DNA of 64,000 bases. Source: Spirosoma endbachense. GTDB taxonomy: Bacteria > Bacteroidota > Bacteroidia > Cytophagales > Spirosomataceae. Shown here in pieces: positions 9,014 to 18,128 of the stretch; the first letter of the stretch is position 1; the number at the start of each line of letters is the position of its first letter. Made by a program: the position numbers and the translations under genes. The notes under the pieces were generated by a model that did no database searches, was not told the origin of the DNA, and saw only the letters and a program-made list of their open reading frames with translations. The DNA lies in the NCBI RefSeq assembly GCF_010233585.1, contig NZ_CP045997.1, positions 3,559,779 through 3,623,778 on the forward strand. The letters are read 5' to 3'.

Positions 9014-9487
9014 ATGAAAATCTTATTAGTAGTGATGCCAGGCTACAAATGGAGCCTGGAGCCTAAAGTAATCCCTACTGGCGGAAATCCTGATTATGGG
9101 ATTTTTTCGAAAGGGCGGGTGGAAATTCCTATCTTAAAAGGCTATGATCTTGATGGAGGCAGTGTACTGGCCGATGGGTCGACACCAGCTGATTTTTACT
9201 GGAATGTTGAGCAGCTCACAAAAGTACCCAGAGGAGAACTGTATGCCCATAATGGAGCAAAATTTGCCACAACCATACTGGCTCAAACCGTCTTGCAACA
9301 GTCCCGATCAATGTTGTATTCAACACAAACGCAACAAACGTACTCAGATAATTCGATTGCTACCGATTCCAGCACACCGATAAAAGCAGGAATTGTCATT
9401 GCTTACCAGACAAGTGACGGACGGTATGGTGCCTTTAAGGTAGACAAACTCGGAACGGGAACTGCCTTGACCCTTTCCATAACCTAG
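9014..9487 (+). CDS. Hypothetical protein between the caspase module and clpV
   Basis: A 157-residue open frame on the same strand as its neighbours, 101 bases after the pseudo-caspase gene. The sequence begins 'MKILLVVMPGYKWSLEPKV' and is rich in Gly, Ser and Thr. It has a Gln/Ser/Thr-rich middle and a beta-rich end ('GIVIAYQTSDGRYGAFKVDK'). There is no convincing signal peptide or membrane helix. I do not recognise a family. Its place at the head of the type VI cluster suggests a secretion-linked role, but nothing in the protein shows this. The stop codon lies inside a perfect 12-base palindrome at 9480-9491. Confidence 0.6.
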   Translation: MKILLVVMPGYKWSLEPKVIPTGGNPDYGIFSKGRVEIPILKGYDLDGGSVLADGSTPADFYWNVEQLTKVPRGELYAHNGAKFATTILAQTVLQQSRSMLYSTQTQQTYSDNSIATDSSTPIKAGIVIAYQTSDGRYGAFKVDKLGTGTALTLSIT

Positions 9488-9551
9488 GTTACGCTGACTA
9501 ATTGACTATTTCTTGTTTTCCGTAACCGCAATTTGACCGACTAAGACAAAG

Positions 9552-9563
9552 TGTCTATAGACA
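9552..9563. promoter_or_regulatory. Perfect 12-base palindrome upstream of clpV
   Basis: TGTCTATAGACA is a perfect palindrome about 160 bases before the clpV start, inside a 237-base gap (9488-9724) that has no gene I can support. It could be an operator for the type VI cluster. No clear TAnnTTTG promoter box is visible near it, so this is a weak call. Confidence 0.25.
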
Positions 9564-9724
9564 TAGTTGCCGTTTCCTGTATCAATGAGTAACAAATCTA
9601 TTGATCGTTAGGCAATTGTGACCGTTCACTCAATCAAACCGCCATTCACTCAAACGACCACCGACCACGGGCAACAAATCGGTAAGTTGAATCCACGTTT
9701 GGGGCAAAATAAACCGTCCAGACC

Positions 9725-12256
9725 ATGCTAACCCTTGCTTACACTGAAGAATTAAGACGCGCCGTCAGCATTGCTCAGGCCATTGCGCGAGAACACCAGC
9801 ACCTGACGTTCTCACCGGGACATCTGCTAACTGGACTGCTTCATAACGACGTTGGGCTGGCTTCGCAGTTGACCGTCTGGGATGTCGATGTGCCCTATTT
9901 ACGCGACTGGGCCGATATTCGTGTCGAAAGCTATCCGAAATCGGCCCGAACAACCCAGGAACCCGCCGGTGACACGCAGGTCAAGGCTCTGATGGAAGTG
10001 TCGGATGTGGTTCGGATGAAACTCGGTGAGCACGAACTCACCCCAATGGCTGTACTAACGGCCATGTGCAAACCCGATGTGGCTTTCACACGTGACCAGC
10101 TTAAATCCTTTCCACTAACCGAGAATCAACTGCTCGAAAAAGCCATGCAGGATGTTGGCTTTCAGCAGGCTATCAATGGCCAAACGGGAGGTGTAGCAGG
10201 CAACGGGAAGGTCAGTAACAGCTCTGTTTCAGCCGGGGCTGGTGATTCAGGCGCAACGGGTAAAACGCTCTTTAAATTCTGCACCGACCGAACAGCATCG
10301 GCCCGTGAAGGTAAACTAGATCCTATTGTTGGGCGCGATCGCGAAACCCGCCAGATGATCGAAATCCTTGGGCGCAGGCTCAAACCAAATGTCATTATTA
10401 CGGGAGAACCCGGCGTTGGCAAAACCGCACTTGTTGAAGGTTTAGCCCAGCAGATTGTGGCTGGCAATGTTCCTCCGCATCTTAAAAATGCCCAGTTATT
10501 TCAACTGGATATGGGATCGCTCATTGCCGGAGCATCCTACAAAGGCGAAATCGAAGACCGGCTTAAAGGAATTCTGGCCGACCTGAAACAGTTTGACCGG
10601 GCTCTGCTCTTTATCGACGAAATTCATGTGCTGATGGACCCACACGGAGGAGCAGTTGGTACGGTAAACCTGCTTAAGCCCGAACTGGCGCGGGGTGAAC
10701 TGACGCTTATTGGCGCAACGACCAACGACGAATACCGCAAATACCTCGAAAAAGACGAAGCCTTTGCCCGCCGATTTGAGGTGCTGGCCGTTGAAGAGCC
10801 CGACGAACAGACGGCTACCCGGATGGTGCAAACCATTCTCCCGTTATTCGAGAAACATCACCAGATCGGTGTAGCCGAAACAACCGTTGCCGAAACCGTT
10901 CGTCTTGCCAAACGATATCTGAAAGACCGACGATTGCCTGATGCTGCCATTGACCTCATCGACCGAACGATGGCTGCGATGAAAATGGCCGCAGAAACCA
11001 CTCAGCCCGAAATCGATCGACTGAGGACCGAACTAGCCGATATACGCAAAAATGCAGACATAGCAGACCCTTTGACGTATATGCCTAACGTTAGGTGGTT
11101 TGAGCTTCAGATGAAGAACCGGCTTAGCCCTGTTCTACTCGGTCAGGTCGAAGAAGATCTGCATACCGATTCATTTGAAGTACCTGATGCCCTGGCCGAC
11201 CATCTGGCCAATCTGCTTACGAAACTCGAAGCCCTAAGTGAACAGGTTCGGGATAAGGTCGAACCTGCCGAAGTGGCCGCTGTGGTTGCGAACCGTACCG
11301 GAATTCCGCTTGGCAAAATCCAGTCGAAAGAGCGCGATAAACTCCTGGCGCTGGATGAGCATCTGAAACAGCGCGTGGTTGGTCAGGATCATGCCGTGAA
11401 GATCATTGCCGATGCCATTCTGGAAAACCGATCGGGTCTTAGCCGACCGGGACAGCCAATTGGCTCGTTTTTCTTCTCCGGTCCAACCGGGACCGGTAAA
11501 ACCGAACTGGCAAAATCAATGGCTGACTTTCTTTTCAACGACGAGCGCGCCCTGATCCGGTTCGATATGTCTGAATTTAAGGAAGAACACTCAGCGGCCC
11601 TGCTCTATGGCGCCCCTCCGGGCTATATAGGCTATGAAGAAGGGGGTTTGCTGGTAACCAAAATTCGGCAACAGCCCTTTGCGGTTGTCCTATTCGATGA
11701 GATCGAAAAAGCGCACCCATCGGTATTCGATATTTTCCTGCAAATTCTGGATGAAGGATTGCTTCACGACCGGCTTGGCCGGGAGGGTGATTTTTCGAAC
11801 GCGATCATCCTGTTCACCTCCAACATTGGGAGTGATTATGTGGTGGAAAAAGCCGCTAAGGGTGAGATAGCCGCATCGAACGATCTGCTGGAAATAATGG
11901 GCCGTTTTTTCCGGCCGGAATTCCTGGGACGTCTGACGGAAATTATTCCCTTCCAGCCCATTTCAGAAGAAGCGATTGTGAGCATTTTCAATATTCAGTT
12001 GAAATCGCTCCTCAAAATGCTTGATAAACAAGGCATCACGGTCACTATCGACGATGCAGCCCGCAAGCAACTGGCGCTCGAAGGCTACACACCCAAATAT
12101 GGTGCACGACCGTTGCGGGGTGTGATCCGGAATCGGCTCCGCCGACCGCTCTCACGCATGATTGTGTCGGGAGAGATCGGCAAAGGCTCTCACCTTAAGC
12201 TGGTAACGAATGAGTTAGGCGAATTGAGTTTTGAAACGGTACAGATGACCGTTTAA
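9725..12256 (+). CDS. clpV: Type VI secretion ATPase TssH (ClpV)
   Basis: An 843-residue AAA+ protein of the ClpB/ClpV class, the usual length for TssH. An N-terminal Clp repeat domain (about 1-150) is followed by the first AAA module: Walker A 'GEPGVGKT' at 227-234 and Walker B 'LLFIDEIH'. A shortened middle region comes next, then the second AAA module: Walker A 'GPTGTGKT' at 586-593, '[12 protein letters not shown]' and 'GARPLRGVI'. In type VI systems this hexamer disassembles the contracted TssB/TssC sheath in the cytoplasm. Its place next to tssB, tssC and vgrG, and the N-terminal domain unlike that of ClpB, favour ClpV over a general disaggregase. Confidence 0.93.
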   Translation: MLTLAYTEELRRAVSIAQAIAREHQHLTFSPGHLLTGLLHNDVGLASQLTVWDVDVPYLRDWADIRVESYPKSARTTQEPAGDTQVKALMEVSDVVRMKLGEHELTPMAVLTAMCKPDVAFTRDQLKSFPLTENQLLEKAMQDVGFQQAINGQTGGVAGNGKVSNSSVSAGAGDSGATGKTLFKFCTDRTASAREGKLDPIVGRDRETRQMIEILGRRLKPNVIITGEPGVGKTALVEGLAQQIVAGNVPPHLKNAQLFQLDMGSLIAGASYKGEIEDRLKGILADLKQFDRALLFIDEIHVLMDPHGGAVGTVNLLKPELARGELTLIGATTNDEYRKYLEKDEAFARRFEVLAVEEPDEQTATRMVQTILPLFEKHHQIGVAETTVAETVRLAKRYLKDRRLPDAAIDLIDRTMAAMKMAAETTQPEIDRLRTELADIRKNADIADPLTYMPNVRWFELQMKNRLSPVLLGQVEEDLHTDSFEVPDALADHLANLLTKLEALSEQVRDKVEPAEVAAVVANRTGIPLGKIQSKERDKLLALDEHLKQRVVGQDHAVKIIADAILENRSGLSRPGQPIGSFFFSGPTGTGKTELAKSMADFLFNDERALIRFDMSEFKEEHSAALLYGAPPGYIGYEEGGLLVTKIRQQPFAVVLFDEIEKAHPSVFDIFLQILDEGLLHDRLGREGDFSNAIILFTSNIGSDYVVEKAAKGEIAASNDLLEIMGRFFRPEFLGRLTEIIPFQPISEEAIVSIFNIQLKSLLKMLDKQGITVTIDDAARKQLALEGYTPKYGARPLRGVIRNRLRRPLSRMIVSGEIGKGSHLKLVTNELGELSFETVQMTV

Positions 12257-12297
12257 CTAATTGGTGCAGTTTGCTTAAACGGAATTTTCACTTGACT

Positions 12298-12319
12298 AAA
12301 GTTGATAAAAAGCAACTTT
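12298..12319. terminator. Short hairpin after clpV, overlapping a possible promoter
   Basis: Seven-base arms AAAGTTG and CAACTTT (12298-12304 and 12313-12319) enclose an 8-base loop in the gap after clpV. The right arm also forms CAACTTTG at 12313-12320, a near match to a TAnnTTTG box, with TTG 18 bases upstream at 12292. It may end the clpV message, drive the next gene, or both. Confidence 0.35.
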
Positions 12320-12345
12320 GTTCCTAGAAAAAAACCAATAAGGCA

Positions 12346-13350
12346 ATGGGTAAAAATAAATACAGTGAGGCTGATCGAATACAGGCTTCAACACTGGAGC
12401 GGGAAATGCAGCAGTTAAGTAATGATTTTTACCTAAAACAAGCTGAACTTAAACTTTTTAACGTTCGGGGACAATTATGCACCACTTACTTAAAATATAA
12501 TTTTGTGCGGTTTAGTGAAATATATAGTCAAGCTTATGATTCTTATTCTGATGTAATGATGATAGTACGAATGAATGCCAAATTTGAGCAGGAAATTATA
12601 GAAATTTTAGCGGGGTTAGCAATTGGGGTAGCACTAGGTTTAGGAGGTGGCTTACTGACTGCAACGATTTCCGGAACAGCGGCATTAGCAATTGGGGTAG
12701 GTTCAGAAGTAATTGAAGCTTCGATAGGAGTTGCCAGTAAATCATTAACAGAAGTAAATGGGGCTGATTTACAACCAACGGGGCTTCATCCAGGTGTAAT
12801 AGGATCAAGATTATGGAAAAATCTTGCTACTTCTTACGACAATTTTCAGAAAATTCAATATTTCTATCAAAATGTTGGACTGGCTTTTGGTATGGCCGAA
12901 AGGCTACAAGGCCAGTTTGCATTAATGAAAAACGGTCTGTCTACAGATTATACCCTACCAAAATTACTTGAAGCAAAAAATAAACTAATTAAGTATAGAG
13001 AAAAATTAAGCACCTACGACCTAAATAATTTAACCTCTGATATAGAAAAAACATACAACACAGCTCGAAAATTTCTTCTTCCATCAGCCAGGAAAATTGA
13101 ACAGGATTTATGGCTATTCTGGATGGTCTCAATTAGGCATAATGGCCAGCTAGATTATCTCAATAGAAACGAAATAAAAGACCACCTTGATTACATTGGT
13201 GTCTTTGGTAGAAATGGAAGATTAAATGAATGGTCTAGATCAGGATATGAACTCGGATACCAGTATTTATTGAGACTTACAGAAAAGGCTGTTTGGGAAA
13301 CTGCTAAAATAAGAGAATCCTATCGATTAATTAACCTATCAATTAATTAA
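12346..13350 (+). CDS. AT-rich protein of unknown family, candidate membrane-active effector
   Basis: A 334-residue protein, mostly helical in look, with no signal peptide. Residues about 80-130 form a long glycine/alanine-rich hydrophobic stretch ('GLAIGVALGLGGGLL', 'GTAALAIGVGSEVIEASIG') that could insert into a membrane as a helical hairpin. The flanks are charged and rich in Asn, Lys and Tyr. Codon use is visibly AT-richer than every neighbour (many AAT, TTA, AAA, ATA codons), a sign of recent transfer. It sits between clpV and papain-fold candidate effectors inside the type VI cluster. A toxin or effector role is inferred from place and composition only; I recognise no family. Confidence 0.7.
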   Translation: MGKNKYSEADRIQASTLEREMQQLSNDFYLKQAELKLFNVRGQLCTTYLKYNFVRFSEIYSQAYDSYSDVMMIVRMNAKFEQEIIEILAGLAIGVALGLGGGLLTATISGTAALAIGVGSEVIEASIGVASKSLTEVNGADLQPTGLHPGVIGSRLWKNLATSYDNFQKIQYFYQNVGLAFGMAERLQGQFALMKNGLSTDYTLPKLLEAKNKLIKYREKLSTYDLNNLTSDIEKTYNTARKFLLPSARKIEQDLWLFWMVSIRHNGQLDYLNRNEIKDHLDYIGVFGRNGRLNEWSRSGYELGYQYLLRLTEKAVWETAKIRESYRLINLSIN

Positions 13351-13545
13351 TAGTGAGCAAAATTCAAACCTTGAACGGCCCCAAAACTCATGAAAAATAA
13401 GCTTGACAGAATAAACTTCTAAATCTCATGTCGCCATAACATAAATAGCGCCTTGGCCTAGAGCCATCAATAAGTTCAAAATTGGTGTGGTAGCTAACTG
13501 AATTTACTGCATTAACGAAGATAATGGTCCTTAAACAACCAAAAA

Positions 13546-14001
13546 ATGGGTGTCAATCAAGTAATCGTGCAGTACGCAGCCAATAAAGTTGGGCACCGCG
13601 ATGGCGATGGACAGTGCTGGACATTGGCCGAAAAAGCCCTTAAAAATGCGCATGCCAAAACATCGAATGATATTATGGGTGCCGACGGGGTGAATTCTGA
13701 CGCTGATTACGTCTGGGGCACCGAGACATCGCTGGCCAACCTTCAACCGGGCGACATTGTCCAATTCAATTACTACACCATGCACATCGACAACGCAGAT
13801 GGAAGCTGGCGAGAAGAAGGTCGGGGTGAGCCAAGGCATACCGCCATTGTAGCTTCGGTAGGTGCTGGCGGGAAAGTAGTTGTTTATGAACAGAATATTC
13901 CGGATGGAGGGCCGGTCAAAAAATCAACCCTCTATTTTAAGAATACGGACAGTGTTACGCTGGGCGGGAGCTGGTGGTTTTACAGGCCAATACCCAAATA
14001 A
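13546..14001 (+). CDS. Papain-fold (CHAP/NlpC-like) hydrolase, candidate type VI effector
   Basis: A 151-residue cytoplasmic-type protein (no leader). It has the pattern of small papain-fold amidases: Cys24 in 'DGDGQCWTLAEKAL', then 'LQPGDIVQF', His98 in 'EPRHTAIVASV', and an acidic/amide pair in 'VVYEQN' (Glu115, Asn117). CHAP and NlpC/P60 enzymes cut peptide stems or cross-links of peptidoglycan, which suits a type VI cargo that needs no own export signal. It is preceded by 195 bases without a gene and followed by a second papain-fold candidate. No immunity gene is recognisable beside it. A family assignment more exact than CHAP/NlpC-like is not safe by eye. Confidence 0.72.
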   Translation: MGVNQVIVQYAANKVGHRDGDGQCWTLAEKALKNAHAKTSNDIMGADGVNSDADYVWGTETSLANLQPGDIVQFNYYTMHIDNADGSWREEGRGEPRHTAIVASVGAGGKVVVYEQNIPDGGPVKKSTLYFKNTDSVTLGGSWWFYRPIPK

Positions 14002-14119
14002 AGCCAAACAAGACCGTTTACTCAGTTGGTAGTTTCTCGAATTACGTAAAAATGCGACCAACGAAATACGACGTTTCGCGTTCGGAAGTCCAATTATAAC
14101 AACGTTACGGGTTAGAATC

Positions 14120-15166
14120 ATGGCACATTTCTTTGATGCAACAACAACCGCTCCACTAGTCGACTGCCCTCTGCAGGTAGGTCAGAAAAAAACGGTTGGC
14201 CTTTTTGGTGGCGATTTCTTCGGAAATGATCTGGGGGTTATCATTGATCAGAGTCTGGTGAAAATGCAGGAAAAAAAGCCAGGAAAAAACTTCCGCTATT
14301 TTGAGTTAACCGGCTTAAAACCCGGCGATGCCATCCTCCATGCCTATGCGGGCCTGTTCGATTATGCCATCCCGATTGGGGTGAAGGTGACGAAAAAAAT
14401 GTTCACTCCGCAGGGAAAATTAGTGCAACGGCAGGCCATTGTCAATGAAGCCCGTAGTCATGCCGGGAAGGCCCATTACCTGTGGGGAGCAGCGGGCAAT
14501 TCGCCGGGAATGTCGGATGGTGCTAAATACCGCCCTTCCATCGTAAAAATGCAGGTCGATTCCTTTGATACGAAAAAACCATCCGTTCAGACGGCCTTCA
14601 CCGACATTGGCGGACGGAATACTTGTGCTGGCTCGTCGAATACAGTGATTCAACTGACAACACAAGCCACTAATGATTATCTCGCGTTACGCAAACAGGT
14701 CGGTGATATGCCATTGCCACTGATTAACGTGACCCCCCGGCTTTATAAGTTCAATGGAGAGGTGAAGCCGATTGGCGTTAGCCACAACGGAATCGTGTGG
14801 GGCGGAGGGTGCGAGAATGTGAAACACTTCGACTGTATTGGCTTTGTTAATTATTGCTACAGTCTGTTTGTAGCCCAGAGCAAGTATCCCTTTGGGACTA
14901 GTATTGTGGAATTCATGACCCGACCAGCCAATTATGGTTTCGTTGTCGTAGCTGATTCCACCGATGTGCTCGATGCCGATATCATTGCTCAGTATAGCGA
15001 AAAGGGCGGCTGGCACCACATCGGTATGGTCTATATGGAAGGCAAAACGGCAAAAATCGTACAGGCCGCCGATTCGCCGATTGGCGTTACCGACACCGCT
15101 ATTTATCACGCGGCTCAACCCGGCGCATGGACGAAACGAATCCGAATTATGGACAACATGCTTTAA
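14120..15166 (+). CDS. NlpC/P60-like hydrolase with N-terminal domain, candidate type VI effector
   Basis: A 348-residue protein without a leader. Residues 1-90 form a separate beta-rich domain ('TVGLFGGDFFGNDLGV', 'LTGLKPGDAILHAY') that may serve for loading or binding. From about 105 there is an NlpC/P60-like domain with 'EARSHAGKAHYLWGAAG', Cys239 in 'HFDCIGFVNYC', and His300 in 'GGWHHIGMVY', followed by 'VQAADSPIGV'. The Cys and His positions fit a papain-type dyad. A roughly 100-residue insert lies between the first motif and the Cys. It sits directly before tssB (28 bases), so it is probably transcribed with the structural genes. A peptidoglycan target is inferred from the family. Confidence 0.78.
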   Translation: MAHFFDATTTAPLVDCPLQVGQKKTVGLFGGDFFGNDLGVIIDQSLVKMQEKKPGKNFRYFELTGLKPGDAILHAYAGLFDYAIPIGVKVTKKMFTPQGKLVQRQAIVNEARSHAGKAHYLWGAAGNSPGMSDGAKYRPSIVKMQVDSFDTKKPSVQTAFTDIGGRNTCAGSSNTVIQLTTQATNDYLALRKQVGDMPLPLINVTPRLYKFNGEVKPIGVSHNGIVWGGGCENVKHFDCIGFVNYCYSLFVAQSKYPFGTSIVEFMTRPANYGFVVVADSTDVLDADIIAQYSEKGGWHHIGMVYMEGKTAKIVQAADSPIGVTDTAIYHAAQPGAWTKRIRIMDNML

Positions 15167-15194
15167 TCAAAAACTCTATTAAACCCCAGCATAC

Positions 15195-15650
15195 ATGGCA
15201 GTCAATAAACCCCAGATCGGGGGAGTCATTATCCCCGAAGAAACCAGCGAGGCTATCAAGTTCCTCCAGGAAAATAAAACGGCAATGGTTGGCAAATTTA
15301 CGGCCGATTCCATGAGTCAGGCTCCTGTTGAAGGGGTACAGAAATTACAGGACGCATTCGATACGTTTCAGCCGGAGGTCGATGTAACACATGAGACCGA
15401 AGATGGCGAAGAAGTCAATGAAACCCTGTTTTTTCAGAATCTGACGGCTTTCAGCAAGCAGGGCATCATTGACCAGAGCGCGTTTTTACAAGCCCTTCAG
15501 TCGCAGGAAGACAATTACCAGAGCCTGATTAAACGGCTCATGTCGAACAAAGCCTTTCAAAAATTACTGGCCGATCCGCAGGCGAAACAGGCGTTTATCG
15601 ACGCCCTGAATGTGATGGCCAATGAGCTAGACGACGCCGACGCAAATTAA
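15195..15650 (+). CDS. tssB: Type VI sheath small subunit TssB
   Basis: A 151-residue acidic protein next to tssC. It matches the TssB pattern in its C-terminal half ('FQPEVDV', 'LFFQNLTAFS', 'FLQALQSQ', 'IKRLMSNKAFQKLL'). With TssC it builds the contractile sheath around the Hcp tube in the cytoplasm. The length is usual for Bacteroidota TssB, shorter than many proteobacterial forms. The pairing with tssC 42 bases downstream is the strongest support. Confidence 0.85.
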   Translation: MAVNKPQIGGVIIPEETSEAIKFLQENKTAMVGKFTADSMSQAPVEGVQKLQDAFDTFQPEVDVTHETEDGEEVNETLFFQNLTAFSKQGIIDQSAFLQALQSQEDNYQSLIKRLMSNKAFQKLLADPQAKQAFIDALNVMANELDDADAN

Positions 15651-15692
15651 TTTCCAATCATCCCCACTCATCGCATAAAACGCATTGCAACG

Positions 15693-17066
15693 ATGGCAAA
15701 AGAAGAACAGAATCCGGAGAATGCGCCCTTGCTCAGAGCGCGCGTAGTTGAACAACAAAAGCCTACGCGTTCACTCACCGAAAGCGTTCAGCAACTGACC
15801 AAATTTGGCGGATTTGAGTTCATTAAAACGGTCGTAGACGGTACCGAAAATATGGACCCGTCTAAAAAAGCACGTAAGTCGATCTTTCTGACGGAGGAGG
15901 ACAACAAACAGGACCGAAAAAAACTCAAAAAACGGCTCAGGGATTTTGCCGATTTACTGGCCGCACACGACAATGTAGCCGACATGATTGCCGAAGCCGA
16001 ACAAAAGGCTGCTTCGGCCAGCAATACGCTGAAAAAGAATCTGGCTACTGTGCTCACTCAAACCGAAGAGTTAGAGGCATCTTATCGGTCATTGTCGCTG
16101 TTTTTCGAGAACGCTGAGTCAGAAAAGGTCAAAAACCTTGTGTTGTTCGATGCGGGTAATGACATGACAACCGACGCCGATGGGTTCAGCAATCCGACGG
16201 GCATTTTCGAACAGGTTGCGAAAGAACTGCGTGATGGGTACGATAAATTAGATCTCTCCGAAAACTACTCGCTGCTGGTATTACCGGGCTGGCTCAAGAA
16301 AAATGTCATTGTCGACAAATGGGCTTCGCTGGCGTATCAGAACAAGGTGATGATGCTGACGGACTATCGTCACCTGGATGACCCGGATAGCGTTGAAGCG
16401 ACTTTCGAGCGCGACAAACTAACCGGCGCAGATCCGCACAAAGCCAACGTGATGATGCCGTGTAACTGGATCGTAGGTCGCGAAGCCTACACCGAACTGG
16501 GTCAGGAAGAACACCTGTATGTGTCGCCTGCCATGGCCCTGGCCGGAATGCTCTGGGGAGGGCACATTGCCCAGCCATCGGCCGGTGTACAGCATGGTAA
16601 GCTCAAAATGGCCAGTGGTGTCCGATTCAGCATGCGTAAAGGTGAAATTGCCCAATTGGAAGACAAAGGTCTGATTCCAATGGTCTATGAATATGGTCGG
16701 GTAATTCCATTCTCGGCCAAAACGCTCTTCAACGGTGACAACGTAGGCCTGCAAACCTACAGCGTTGTACGGGTATTCGATTGGATCGGAAAAGTATTTC
16801 AGGATTTTCTGAATCGTCGGACATTCGAGAATATCGACAATAAGATGATCGAAGAAATCAAAGGACAGGTGGCCAGCTTTTTAGCCACCATCCGGGGACC
16901 TGGCAAGATCATCGAAGACTTCAGCAATCTTGACATCCGTCGGCATCCAACCATTCCGACCCACGTCATTGTGAATGTAAAACTCAAACCATTCTTCCCA
17001 GCTAAAGTATTTGAAATCAACCTGACCGGAACCAAAGGTCAATGGGATGCCGACTTAAAACAATAA
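15693..17066 (+). CDS. tssC: Type VI sheath large subunit TssC
   Basis: A 457-residue protein with the TssC (EvpB/VipB) signature: 'LVLPGWLKK', 'VMMLTDYRHLDDPD', 'NVMMPCNWIVGREAY', 'SPAMALAGMLWGGHIAQP', and a C-terminal 'PAKVFEINLTG' strand like those that interlock sheath subunits. It forms the outer sheath with TssB. It lies between tssB and hcp, all on one strand with short gaps. Confidence 0.93.
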   Translation: MAKEEQNPENAPLLRARVVEQQKPTRSLTESVQQLTKFGGFEFIKTVVDGTENMDPSKKARKSIFLTEEDNKQDRKKLKKRLRDFADLLAAHDNVADMIAEAEQKAASASNTLKKNLATVLTQTEELEASYRSLSLFFENAESEKVKNLVLFDAGNDMTTDADGFSNPTGIFEQVAKELRDGYDKLDLSENYSLLVLPGWLKKNVIVDKWASLAYQNKVMMLTDYRHLDDPDSVEATFERDKLTGADPHKANVMMPCNWIVGREAYTELGQEEHLYVSPAMALAGMLWGGHIAQPSAGVQHGKLKMASGVRFSMRKGEIAQLEDKGLIPMVYEYGRVIPFSAKTLFNGDNVGLQTYSVVRVFDWIGKVFQDFLNRRTFENIDNKMIEEIKGQVASFLATIRGPGKIIEDFSNLDIRRHPTIPTHVIVNVKLKPFFPAKVFEINLTGTKGQWDADLKQ

Positions 17067-17105
17067 ACCAAACCAATTTTTAATCACGTAAAACTAATTA
17101 CGACA

Positions 17106-17498
17106 ATGGCTCACAAGTCAACCCTCAAAATCGACGGTAAAGAGTTTGAAGTACTCTCCCTTTCTTACAGTTTTCACCAACATGTCAATCCTAACACGAA
17201 CGAAACAACTTCGGAAGTATTTGGTGGTAACATCGATGTATCGATTGAAACCCGCAACGCCGACGCCAAGATTATCGAACTGATGGTCCTTCCTCATAAA
17301 GATGATGTAAGCGGAAGCATCGAGTTGAAAAACCAGAAGGGCGAAGAATTGCGAACCATCAAGTTCGACCACTCGGCCATTATCAACTTCAGCGAGTCGT
17401 TCAGTTTGTCGGGCAGTGGCACAGGTACACAGAGTTTCACGATCTGTTCACGCGATCTGGATGTGAATGGCCAGAAGCTGAAGCTACTGCGCGAATAA
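17106..17498 (+). CDS. hcp: Type VI tube protein Hcp (TssD)
   Basis: A 130-residue beta-rich protein with the TssD features of Bacteroidota: 'LKIDGKEFEVLSLSYSFHQ', 'GGNIDVSIETR', 'DVSGSIELKN', and a closing beta-strand. Hexamers stack into the tube that is thrown out on contraction. It follows tssC by 39 bases. A strong hairpin lies 32 bases after its stop codon, so hcp may be made in excess over the genes behind it, as expected for a tube subunit. Confidence 0.92.
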   Translation: MAHKSTLKIDGKEFEVLSLSYSFHQHVNPNTNETTSEVFGGNIDVSIETRNADAKIIELMVLPHKDDVSGSIELKNQKGEELRTIKFDHSAIINFSESFSLSGSGTGTQSFTICSRDLDVNGQKLKLLRE

Positions 17499-17530
17499 AG
17501 CATCTAGTCCAGGAAAGCGAACTAAACCCA

Positions 17531-17563
17531 AAACCTATAAGGTCTTAGAGACCTTATAGGTTT
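17531..17563. terminator. Perfect hairpin after hcp
   Basis: Perfect 15-base arms (17531-17545 and 17549-17563) around a 3-base TAG loop, followed by TTTATG. It sits between hcp and the lysozyme/immunity pair. It can act as a partial terminator or as a 3' stabiliser of the sheath/tube message; there is no long T-run. Confidence 0.6.
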
Positions 17564-17573
17564 ATGCAAGTGC

Positions 17574-18074
17574 ATGAAAACGTCAATACGCCAAAAAAAA
17601 TATCGACCTCGATACACCCAGCGAATAAGCTCTGTTAGCTACTGGGTAGGTCTTTTCGCCGGACTGGCCTTGTTTTTGGCAAGTGCATATTCAGCCTGTG
17701 CGGCCAAACCACCGGCAACTATTTTCGGCGAGTATGTCGGCTTTACAGACAAAAGCAAATCGAGTGGTCAATATCTGCCGACTAAAAAAACGGATAAAAT
17801 ACAGATTTCCAGAAGCTCGACGGCCGATGCGAAGGTGACGATTTCGATGACATTTGATAAAGGCCAGAGTTGTGAACTGGAAGGCGATGCCGTTTGGAGC
17901 AACGGCCAGCTAACAGTAAAGGCCGATGGTCTCGATGAAGCCAAGCCCTGTCAACTTGTGCTCCGAATCAACGGCGCGATAATAACCTTGCAGGACTCGG
18001 GCATGTACTGCCGGGAGGTGTATTGTGGAGCGCGTGGTACATTCGATAAAGCCCGCTTTCAAAAGAAGCTCTAG
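17574..18074 (+). CDS. Exported Cys-rich small protein, candidate lysozyme immunity/inhibitor
   Basis: A 166-residue protein with a long basic N-region, a hydrophobic core ('YWVGLFAGLALFLASAY') and a likely cleavage after 'ACAA', so the mature part is periplasmic. The mature domain is beta-rich with four cysteines: 'QSCELEGDAVW', 'KPCQLVL', and 'MYCREVYCGARGTF'. The last motif is like the C-terminal part of some small lysozyme-inhibitor-like lipoproteins (from memory). The gene lies 54 bases before a T4-lysozyme-like gene, between hcp and vgrG. A periplasmic protein coded beside a muramidase in a type VI cluster is most simply its immunity protein; this is inference. Confidence 0.68.
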   Translation: MKTSIRQKKYRPRYTQRISSVSYWVGLFAGLALFLASAYSACAAKPPATIFGEYVGFTDKSKSSGQYLPTKKTDKIQISRSSTADAKVTISMTFDKGQSCELEGDAVWSNGQLTVKADGLDEAKPCQLVLRINGAIITLQDSGMYCREVYCGARGTFDKARFQKKL

Positions 18075-18128
18075 CTATCGGTTTAAAGTCGGATCGGTCA
18101 TCGATCAACTAATCAGTCCATTACAGCT

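Noticed and set aside
13351..13545. A small gene between the AT-rich protein and the CHAP-like protein
   Set aside because: No open frame with a start site and protein-like composition was found in these 195 bases.
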